Positions 56,551-64,000 of a stretch of DNA of 64,000 nucleotides are shown in pieces; the stretch's first letter is position 1, and every line of letters begins with the position of its first letter. The translations under genes were made by a program, and so were the position numbers. The DNA comes from Pyricularia pennisetigena (Eukaryota; Ascomycota; Sordariomycetes; Magnaporthales; Pyriculariaceae): NCBI RefSeq assembly GCF_004337985.1, contig NW_021940918.1:248001-312000 (forward strand), given 5' to 3'. The notes beneath the pieces are model-generated. The model searched no databases and was not told the origin of the DNA. It was given only the letters and a program-made list of their open reading frames with translations.

Positions 56551-57534
56551 GCGATTACTCACAGCTTGGGCCTGACCGTTCAAGGGAGCGGCAGCGGCAG
56601 ATCCAACGCCGCCAGGAGCAGTAGAAATAGCAGCACCAGCCCCTTCGGCAGTCTCGACACTTGATGGCGGCCTCGTGCTCGCGGGCAACGGCAACCTGCC
56701 CTTCTTCCTCCCTCGACCAGGGCCCTTGGGCTTTCTTCTAGGCGGTGGAGGTTTCCTCCGCAGCGGCGTGGTCTGCTGCGCGGGCAGCGCAGCCTCGACA
56801 GTAGGCATGGGCACCACGCTGGTGGATATGATCTCGCCGTCCACTGGCTGGCCCTCTGTGAGGGTGATGGTTTGTTCATAGGGGTTACCGGCGGCGTCGA
56901 CGCGGCGAATGGTGGCTCGCGTGATTGAAGACCCCGTCGACTGCAACACCTCGGCCTTGGGCTTGAGCGTAACCGTGTTCTTGCGCCGCTTGGCGAGGTA
57001 GGATATGGTGGCGCCCTCGGCGTTGCGGGGAACCTGCTTCCACACCTTGACGCTGTAGCCCTTTGCGCTGACATCCTCCTTCTTGTCGGCCTTTTCCGGG
57101 CCCGCGTCGAGCTCCGCGTCGTCGTCGTCGGCCGGGGCGGGACGTTTGTAGAGCCTGCCGGAGCGGGCGGCGCGCAGCAGCTCCAGCGAGTGCGGCGCCA
57201 GCAGTTGCGAATCCTTGGGCATGCCGTACGGCAGCTCGCGGGCCCAAATGTCATTGTCGTGGTGCGCCTCGACCTGGGCGGCCGGCGCAACCGTCACCCA
57301 CTCCTGGCGCCACTGGCGCACGGGGAGGCCTTCGAAGTCATCGTGCTCGGGATACCCTGATCGGTTGCCGCGACGCGTCTGGGCGTTGGCGCGGTACGGT
57401 TTATGTTAATCGCAAAACTTTGTTGGTCAAAAGGTCCATTGCTTTAGTGGCAACGGTATCCGAAATACAGATTTACGGGAATGTTGCATCAAACGTTGAG
57501 GAATCATAGATAGAGTACTTACGCCTGGCGCCAT
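54972..57534 (-). CDS. Conserved fungal protein with acidic PEST-like tail, 772 aa
   Basis: Three exons: 57523-57534 (12 nt, MAPG), 56563-57378 and 54972-56462. The acceptor at 57379 keeps the frame, so the start reads MAPGTRRGNRSGYPEHDDFE. The ordered part is residues about 12-215: GLPVRQWRQEWVTVAP, WARELPYGMPKDSQLL, LLRAARSGRLYKRPAP, GYSVKVWKQVPRNAEGATIS, then a basic region (RRKPPPPRRKPKGPGRGRKK) resembling AT-hook-like DNA-binding tails. The last 480 residues are acidic and rich in Pro, Glu, Thr, Ala and Ser, with little order. Together these suggest a nuclear, chromatin-associated protein. I cannot assign it to a named complex, so the function is unknown. Intron 2 contains a 40-bp AT repeat. 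Confidence 0.82.
56505..56544. repeat. (AT)20 microsatellite in an intron
   Basis: Twenty uninterrupted AT units inside the second intron (56463-56562) of the 772-aa gene, between the donor and the acceptor. Confidence 0.95.
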
Positions 57535-58194
57535 AGTCAAACAATGCTTGGTGAGGATACTCGTGCGATTGCGATGGATAATTGATTACTGCTGGGGCTG
57601 ATCGCGGGTTTGAACAATTGACTTGATTTGATTCAACGGCCGCTTTGGTCTCGCGCAGAGCAATGAAACAGTGTGCAAAACGGTGCAAATACAGTAAAGC
57701 TACTTATGTCGCATCACAAACTCCAGAGACTACCGCGGTAGAGTGGTCACGATATCGTCACACCAGATCGAGAAATAATGGCGATACCAGTGTCCGTTAG
57801 CATTCCCTTGCCGATTGAATCTTCGCCAATGTGGACGGAGCTGTGTTTGTGAATCTATTGTACACGTTATAGTACACACGACCATGAACTGCAAAGGTCT
57901 AAAACCTCGCATCTCGGGATGCAATGCTTCAAATAATCGCCCAACACCCATGCGACCTGTATAGCCCTCAAAGGCCCTGCCCAACTCGACGGTAGCTCAT
58001 TAGCACTATGTGTGCTTTCACCACTTCCTTGCTATCAATAAACATGTCGGCTTTGATCCTTTCCGTAGTACTGCTGGCGTTCGTATGCAAAAGAAACTAA
58101 AATCGTTGATTATACCAAGCTTTTTTTCCCGCACAAGTCAGCGTCAGTACAAGTCCGTCATAGCAGTAGCCAAAACGGCCGTGATTCAAAACAC
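57535..58194. other. Intergenic between two leftward genes
   Basis: 660 bp holding the promoter of the 772-aa gene and the 3' end of ISD11. No other coding signal was found. Confidence 0.5.
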
Positions 58195-58826
58195 TTACCC
58201 GTGAGTCTTCTCTCGGACTATCTTGTTTCCATCGCCCGTCTCCTTGCCCTACAACGTTGCCTCAATGTCAGCGCAAGCCTGATATATACATTCGTTCGCT
58301 CAGGCCGGTAACGACCATTGCCCAAACCCAAATCCTCAACTTACCGAGATGCCATTCTCAATAACCAGCCTGTCATGCTGATAGAACTGCCCCAAAACCG
58401 TTTGCCTCTGTCCACCCAAGCATCATGTCAGCGTCGGCTTTCCCAAAGAACTCCCCCTGTGTCTTTTGTTCTTCCAGGTTGCAAAATCGTGCGACGCACC
58501 TTCATGATCTGAAGGTCCTTCAGCCCCTGCTGGTAGAGCTCCTCGATCCGCCCCGCGTCCTTGACGTCCTTGCTGTCGCGGAACGCATCGCGCGTCCTCC
58601 TCCGGGCGTACTCGCGGAAGTTGTAGGCTGGGAACTGGTTGCTTTGCCTAAGGAGCTGCCGGTACTATCAAAGAGCCAGGGAACTTTTGTTAATCTTTGG
58701 GGGGAAAAAAAAAATACATCCAATTGCATTGGGAAAGGTGATAACGATGCATGGGAAAAAAGGCCTTACCAAAGATTTGACTTTCTGGGCCGGTTGGCCC
58801 TTGAATACCTGACTTGTTGCAGACAT
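58195..58826 (-). CDS. ISD11: LYR-motif protein ISD11 (LYRM4), iron-sulfur cluster assembly
   Basis: Four exons, 58770-58826, 58500-58664, 58345-58407 and 58195-58248, give 112 aa. Exon 1 reads [19 protein letters not shown] and joins [16 protein letters not shown], so the LYR tripeptide spans the first splice junction. The rest, [20 protein letters not shown] and [20 protein letters not shown], matches the ISD11 family. In the mitochondrial matrix, ISD11 stabilises the cysteine desulfurase Nfs1 together with acyl carrier protein. The last exon ([17 protein letters not shown]) corresponds to the variable tail of fungal homologues. The stop lies within GGGTAAGT, which also fits a splice donor, so a longer 3' end is possible. 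Without splicing, exon 3 would end two codons later in a TGA. Confidence 0.88.
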
Positions 58827-59418
58827 TATGGGTTGCAGTTTCTGCGCTAGTATTTGAATATGTAGATACTAGGTAGGTATAGACGGGGTATGGACGAACG
58901 ACGGTTGTATGGACGGGCTTGATGGACTTCGGACATAAGCAACCCACCCAAATCTTTGGAGAAATCGGCGACGTCAGGGGCGAAAGCGCGACGGTGGATG
59001 AATTCTGAATTCTGACCCTAACCCTGTCAGCAGCTTGGCTTCGCAAGCAAACCAACAATGTTCAATAAAATAAAAACATAAAACATCGCAGAAATTATTC
59101 GCTAATCAACTTCCATCAAACTGAGATAGGTGTCGTTTTTTCGTTATATTATCTTACTTTTACTGTAAATTTGTAATCATGCCAGCCATGTTCTGCTGGA
59201 ATACGGAGAGCTCAAAGCGAAAAAATAAATTCAAGGGTATCTGTCTCGGCCGCCGCAAATACTACATACAATAAAGTCAAGTCCGTAGCTTGAGAGCGGG
59301 GAGTACGATAAGCTCAACGGCCACTTCAAGGCAGACCCGATTCCGACAATAAATACTACGTAGGTCGTCTGGTCTTGGTTTGAAAAAAAAAAACCCGCAA
59401 CCCCGCCCTGCTCTCTTC
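58827..59418. other. Intergenic, ISD11 promoter
   Basis: 590 bp between leftward genes; AT-rich; no gene is seen. Confidence 0.5.
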
Positions 59419-59849
59419 CTAGCTCATCGCCTTCATCGTGATCCCATTTCTCTGCTCCATGTCCGCCAATACTTGACTCAACGGCACGACATGATCCTCT
59501 ATATTTCTCGACTTATTCCTGGATGCAGCAGCACCGTCCTGGCTTGGTGATTCGTGCTTGTGCATGGCGTTTTGGTGGCGATCGAAATTCATCTCGGCGC
59601 ACGTCTCGGAGCAGTAGCTGGTCAGAGTCTTGGTTGGTCCCAGGCAATCACTGCAGAGGACGATCTGCGTTTCGACACCAGACATGTCTTCGTCGTCCGC
59701 CCTGCGTAGCTGTATGCAGTCGTCTCCGGAAGAACAAATGTGCGCCTCGTTGACGTGGTCATCCTGTTGTTGTGTGGTCAGCACATGTAGACTTGAACAA
59801 CTGGGGGGCGCCCCGATAAGAATGATGGAGAAGAAAGGAAAAGGAATTG

Positions 59850-59882
<33 letters not shown>

Positions 59883-60788
59883 ACTAACAAATCCCACTTC
59901 GTAGCACGCATCTGTGCAAAATACTGCGGGCGGCCCCTGACCGCACGCGCTCGATCGCACTAGACATAGAGTGCACGAGATGAAGGACTTGGGATCCGGA
60001 AGCGTCGCGCACGTGGTGCAGGGCGGTACTTCCAGAGACGGCGGCTTCTCCCCCTCGTCCGGCTTCCGGTTCTTAGCCTTCTTCTTCTTTTTAGACTTGA
60101 GGTGTGCCGTCTGCGCCCGACGGAGCTCGTCCAGCCTGCGAAGGTGTTTGTCCTTGACCTCCTTGGATGCCTTGCTCGCCGCCAACCTGTCCAGCATCTG
60201 ATCCATGAAGGCGTCCAGGGGGCCGTCGGCGGTGGCGTTGAGCACCTCCCTGTGCACCTCCTGCCGCTGCAGAGGACTCTGCGCCGCGATGAGCTTCTCC
60301 AGGGCGACGTCGAGATCCCGGGCCGGGGCGGACGCGCGCCCGCTCAGGACGTTGTCGATCTCGCCAAGCGCCGCATCGAGCGAGATGCTCTCATCCCGCA
60401 GCTTCTCCAGCAGCTGCGCGTGCCCGGCCTCGTCGACGAGCCGCCGGATCACTTTGGAGGTCTGTATCCTGCCGCGGGCCCAGTCTCGCTTCGCGTCGTT
60501 GAGCCGCCTCTCGACGGCGTCGAGCTCCCGCGGGTTCTGCTTGGCTCTCGCAAACAGCTTCTCGAGGTCCTCGGGTAGGTTCCGCTGCGCCGTGAGCCAG
60601 GCCAGGTCGGGGGACTTTGTGTAGCGCATCGCGACCTGGTCGAGAAGGCGACCGCAGCACTCGGCGCATTGTGCTATGTGTTGGTGTTGATGGGTTTTGG
60701 AGCACGAGTCCTTGAGGGCGGCTGCTTCATCTTCAGAGAGCTTCTTGTGATGTCTGGTGGCGGCCACGGCCTCCCACACTTCCGTCAT
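59419..60788 (-). CDS. Cys-rich MYND-like zinc-binding protein, 414 aa
   Basis: Two exons, 59889-60788 and 59419-59763. The donor is GTTAGT, followed by a 29-nt T-tract, and the acceptor is AACAACAG. The junction reads YEVGFDDHVNEAH. The N-terminus (about residues 1-220) is helical and charged, starting MTEVWEAVAATRHHKKLSED with a Cys pair (CAECC). A lysine-rich stretch follows (KSKKKKKAKNRKPDE). Two Cys-rich modules follow: PPCTTCATLP..SCTLCLV..FCTDACYEVGF, then HICSSGDDC..VLCSDCLGPTKTLTSYCSETCAEMNFDRHQ. The Cys-x2-Cys pairs and the terminal C-x3-C..H pattern resemble MYND-type zinc knuckles that mediate protein binding. No catalytic motif is seen. Its cellular role is unknown to me. Confidence 0.8.
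59850..59878 (+). repeat. Poly(A) tract (poly(T) in the intron of the Cys-rich gene), 29 nt
   Basis: On the coding strand the T-tract starts ten nucleotides after the 5' splice site. Confidence 0.95.
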
Positions 60789-61203
60789 AGCAATAAGCAG
60801 TTTCGCCAGAGATTTCTAGTTTTTTTTTCGTATTTTACTTTTGTTAAATTTTTGTTTTTGTAAATTTTCGTTGTTGACGGTGAGGGGATGGTTGCTCCAG
60901 GAATTGGGTCGCAAAGCTTGCCGTTGTAATCAGACGAGCTGCTTCAATTAGCTGGGTTGCTCCATGTCAAGCTTGAGCTGGGCGCGCCAGCGCCCGAGAT
61001 CCACCCAGCTGCAGCACCTATCCCCCCTGCATGCTGCTTTCGATTAGGCCCGCAAATCTTCGAATCCACTCACCCTTGCCTTGTTGCTAACCATTACAGT
61101 AGTCGTAACCCGCGCGATTGCGACGAGATTCAATCCTCAAATTTGTCCGGGCTTCATCTCCCCCGCCGACAGCAGATCGTGAGCCCACGCATCAGCGTTT
61201 AAC
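60789..61203. other. Divergent promoter region
   Basis: 415 bp shared by the Cys-rich gene and SF3b5. Confidence 0.5.
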
Positions 61204-61658
61204 ATGGCAAGTGAACTATCCGCAGCCCTTTACTAGATTTGAGCATGATGGGTCTGACTATAGAAAATCTGTTTGTAGGCGGACAAACTGCGCTCACAGC
61301 AAGAGCTCGAACGGCTGCAGGCCAAATACATCGGCACCGGCCACCCCGACACCACGAGCTGGGAGTGGAAGACCAACATCCAGCGCGACACATACTCGAG
61401 CATCGCTGGCCATCCGCCATTGTTGGCCTACATTTCGCTGGCCGAGAACGAACCGGTGGCTAAGACTCGCGCGCAGATGATTCGGGTAGGTTGTTCCTTT
61501 TTTTTTTTTTTCGAGATGCTTTTTGCTATACATGGGCAAACTCTCTTTGGCTGCGTTGTTTGGCTGACAATGTTAAACCTCGAAAGAAAATGATTCAACC
61601 TTGCGGACCACCCCCTGCAAGAGAAGGAGACGACATCGGCGCGCAGCAAGGTAGCTGA
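61204..61658 (+). CDS. SF3B5: Splicing factor 3B subunit 5 (SF3b10)
   Basis: Three exons: 61204-61206 (the ATG only), 61279-61485 and 61587-61658; 93 aa. The second exon reads ADKLRSQQELERLQAKYIGT, then TTSWEWKTNIQRDTYSSIAG and ISLAENEPVAKTRAQMIR, and the third KMIQPCGPPPAREGDD, a clear match to SF3b5. It is the small subunit of the U2 snRNP SF3b complex that holds the branch-site helix. Immediately before ADKL the frame is closed by TAG, so an upstream exon is required. The only in-frame solution I find is a GC-AG intron with donor GCAAGT directly after ATG and a CTGAC branch site at about 61255. The second intron has donor GTAGGT and a 14-nt T-tract. Its acceptor, AAAG, is unusual. Confidence 0.88.
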
Positions 61659-61953
61659 GAGCACGATGCGAATATGTTGATGGCCGAGACGCAGAATGTT
61701 GCAAATAACTACCACCCGGACCAACGCAGGTCAATATACCAAAACAGGGCTAGATGTGCCTGTTTCGGATATCACTGGCTCGGAACAATCTATGCGGCTT
61801 CAAGAGCAAGCCCAGGATTGAAAGAAGGAAGGAGAGAATTGAATGCCGATTGTAAGCTGCTGAAGCTAGATGCCGCTGTAACATTGGTCTAGCCGTCTAA
61901 TGAAATGGGTATCACAAAGAGGCTCGAGGCCCGTCCAAACCACAGTTTCCCGC

Positions 61954-63134
61954 TCAATCCTGCTGCTCTGCATCATCTTCGTCCGCATCCGCATCCGCAT
62001 CCGCATCCGCATTCAAGTCGTCGCCTTCCTCTCTTTCTATTATACCGTTGACGGGTTTCCGCTCCCGGATTTTAAAGCTGGCTTGCAGTTTCGCCTCGAG
62101 TTCTTGGTCATAAGCCTCGCCATACACGTCCCTCACGATACTGGCCATGGCCTCGTCAGTCAACTCCTGTTTTGCGCGCGGACCGACACGCCACGTGATA
62201 GCGTCGTCGTCGTTTTGAGGATTGCGCTCCACCGTTTTGAGAATGTAGTTTTGCCTGATAAGCCTTTGGAGGAGGAGATCGGTCTTTTCCACGGGCGTGT
62301 TGGTCTCGGCATTCAATCTCTGCAGATACCGTTTGAGCTTTGGGTCGCTCAACTCCCCGCGGTTGAGTTGGATGATGGTAACGATCATGGAGTAGAGCCC
62401 AACATAGGCGGCTTCCTTCTCGGCGGTGGGAACCCGAGACGGCGCGACTATCGCTGCCGTCCTGTAATCTTCCGGTAGTGTCGTTACAAGGATGTATGTG
62501 TTGGAGGATGTTGTGCCCTTTGACTGGGATTTGGCAGCTGCGCGGGGGTCAGTGAGCCACTGTGTCAACGGCAGCCGCGTAAATGATGGCCTTGCCTCTC
62601 TAATTGCAAACACTCACCTCTCCTCTGTTCCTCTACTGACAAAGTCGTCTTGTCCCTGACTGGCAATTCGACCATCTCCATGCCAAATACTGCGCGAAGC
62701 TGCTTCTGTGCGCCCTCAAAGACATTCCTAAACGACCTCCCATGTGCTCCCAGTACTGATATGTGAATGTGAGCTTTGCGCGCATGGCCAGTATGGACCC
62801 TTCAGAGCTAGTAGCGACTCTTACCCTTGTCTCTGATACCTTCCCTGCGTATTGGGGTCCTAGAATACTCGCAAGCGAGAGCATATCTGACGAGCTTTTT
62901 TATCAACTGCGTCTCGATCGATCCATCGCCCTCAACACCGCTGGCTTCCTCACTTCCACCTTCACTGTCTTCGTCCCCCGCGCGACGTCGGCGCTGCGTG
63001 GGGCGATCATCTTGATCGTCAACTTCTTCGTCAACCTAAAAGGTTGTTAGAATAATGCGTAATTTGTGAATATCTAGACATACATCGGTACATTAAACAC
63101 TCACTGGGCGCCGCCGACGTGGAAGCGTAGGCAT
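61954..63134 (-). CDS. NSE3: SMC5-SMC6 complex subunit NSE3 (MAGE-domain protein)
   Basis: Four exons: 63105-63134 (30 nt), 62825-63035, 62618-62755 and 61954-62537; 320 aa. The N-terminus MPTLPRRRRPVDEEVDDQDD is basic then acidic. The MAGE homology domain runs from about residue 50: ETQLIKKLVRYALACEYSRT, IRDKVLGAHGRSFRNVFEGA, FGMEMVELPV, SNTYILVTTLP, EAAYVGLYSMIVTIIQLNRG and NTPVEKTDLLLQRLIRQNYI. Nse3 binds Nse1 and Nse4 and contacts DNA within the SMC5/6 complex in recombination repair. The tail is acidic, with an Asp-Ala repeat coded by a GATGCG hexamer. In-frame sequence continues upstream of the chosen ATG through a possible exon, so an extended N-terminus cannot be excluded. Confidence 0.88.
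61984..62013 (-). repeat. GATGCG hexanucleotide repeat in NSE3 (Asp-Ala)n
   Basis: About five copies encode an alternating Asp-Ala run just before the C-terminus of NSE3. Confidence 0.9.
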
Positions 63135-63606
63135 GTCAAAAATAGAAGGATCACGAAGAAATTGACCGGGAATCGATTGTTGGGCTTTTGGCACATTCAG
63201 GGGTATCCTATAATCAGCATGAATAAATACGCTCTCATCGGCAGATTTATTTGTTCGCTGGTGGCACTCTTATGATTTTCATGATAGATGATCGAAAAGG
63301 TACCGTTGGACGCGACACAAACACGCGACGCGGGGTTTATCTTTAATCGTCTGTTTTTCGGCACCTGGACCCTGTCGGGCTTGCCTTTTCTGGCTGCAAA
63401 GCGACCCACGTTGCCGCCAGGGGTGCATGGATTGTATGGGTTAAAAAAAAAAAAAAAAGAGCATTCGCGGTTGAGACCCATATTGCGCTGCTAAAAAAAA
63501 AAAAATTATTAAAAATAAAAAAAAAGTGTATGGACACGCTCCCAACAACTCCAAACTTGTCAATAAATAAAAACACAGTAATGCCTTCAGCTAGCCACTA
63601 TCCTTG
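63135..63606. other. Divergent promoter region with A-runs
   Basis: 470 bp between NSE3 and the right-edge gene, with A16 at 63443-63458 and further A-runs at about 63493-63525. Confidence 0.5.
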
Positions 63607-64000
63607 ATGATAAGATCCAGGGCTGCAGTCGGCAACTTCGTCTGCCTCAGATGTCAAGTCCGACGACTTCGTTACAATGCCCCGACGACCGCCATTGCAG
63701 ATGCCCGCTCCGTCACCCACAGGATCGTAAACCGAGGCCAGATACGTTACAACGGCACTGATGCCACCTCTAACGATGCGACTCCTGAACATACCCAAGC
63801 CAACACAAAAGCGGAGCCAGACGCGCCTCCGAGCCACAAGTCGGTAAAGACCAGGCATGATGTTAGTGTTGCCGGCGGCAGGCGCCTCCGCCAGCGTGAA
63901 AAGGCTGTCTACTGGCGCGGAGGGAGCAAAATCGTGCCAGTATCGCAGGATCTGTCCGTTGGGATCTTGGGAAAGCCTGCAGAAGCTTTGATCATGAAAG
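63607..64000 (+). CDS. 5' part of a probable mitochondrial protein (truncated at the right edge)
   Basis: An open frame from ATG 63607 runs without a stop to the window end, 131 codons. The N-terminus MIRSRAAVGNFVCLRCQVRR is basic and lacks acidic residues for its first 35 positions, a typical mitochondrial presequence, with a C-x2-C pair (CLRC). The following part is rich in basic and polar residues. The visible end, LSVGILGKPAEALIMK, looks like the start of a folded domain. It recalls the N-terminal region of fungal mitochondrial RNA-processing proteins (Pet127-like), but I hold that only weakly. The ATG, the uninterrupted frame and the presequence are seen. The function is not. Confidence 0.68.
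   Translation, partial: MIRSRAAVGNFVCLRCQVRRLRYNAPTTAIADARSVTHRIVNRGQIRYNGTDATSNDATPEHTQANTKAEPDAPPSHKSVKTRHDVSVAGGRRLRQREKAVYWRGGSKIVPVSQDLSVGILGKPAEALIMK

Noticed and set aside
1..64000. tRNA genes, CRISPR arrays, prokaryotic operons
   Set aside because: No cloverleaf with a proper T-loop was recognised by eye, there are no spaced direct repeats, and the gene structure is eukaryotic. A tRNA scan was not possible here.

Overview
The window reads as nuclear DNA of a filamentous ascomycete, most likely a Sordariomycete. The evidence is the set of short introns (mostly 50-150 nt, GT-AG, with CTAAC or CTGAC branch sites), long compositionally biased fungal proteins, long A/T homopolymers, and proteins such as a Zn2Cys6 regulator, a cerevisin/SPM1-type subtilase and a FRE-type reductase. 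An order-level assignment (for example Magnaporthales) would be a guess. I rebuilt 26 gene models by joining reading frames across introns. Twenty-four are complete and two run off the edges. Several (left-edge gene, small secreted protein, MIC19, ISD11, SF3b5, right-edge gene) are split into exons too short to show as long ORFs.

Layout. 1-2.6 kb: start of a leftward gene, a 79-aa membrane protein and the 9-1-1 clamp subunit Rad1. 4.2-6.4 kb: a disordered 746-aa protein. 9.1-13.2 kb: the APC/C subunit CDC26 with expanded repeats, mitochondrial GatA/HER2 and a DUF4336 protein. 13.9-16.8 kb: a Ser/Arg-rich 963-aa protein. 17.7-20.9 kb: a small secreted cysteine-rich protein and a subtilisin-like protease. 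24.2-27.6 kb: a Zn2Cys6 transcription factor. 29.2-39.4 kb, all leftward: importin beta (KAP95), 2-isopropylmalate synthase (LEU4) and a ferric-reductase-like protein. 42.6-47.4 kb: MIC19, TYW3 and the DHHC palmitoyltransferase ERF2. 48.4-54.6 kb: a small mitochondrial protein, PAPS reductase (MET16) and phosphoserine phosphatase. 55.0-63.1 kb: a 772-aa fungal protein, ISD11, a Cys-rich MYND-like protein, SF3b5 and NSE3. 63.6 kb to the end: the 5' part of a putative mitochondrial protein.

This is mostly housekeeping DNA with large intergenic spaces. I see no transposon, tRNA, CRISPR array or biosynthetic cluster. MET16, phosphoserine phosphatase and LEU4 share amino-acid metabolism. GatA, MIC19, ISD11, the 129-aa protein and probably the right-edge gene share mitochondria. 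Neither set is clustered in an operon-like way. The signals most worth following are architectural: plus-strand A-tracts in six of seven convergent intergenic regions, T-tracts just after 5' splice sites in several introns, coding first exons of 3-30 nt, a probable GC-AG intron directly after the start codon of a spliceosome gene, and a Zn2Cys6 regulator whose sixth zinc cysteine codon is split by an intron carrying about 46 T. The single-N and 13-N gaps at 7162, 17606-17607, 24758 and 54703-54715 lie in or beside simple sequence.
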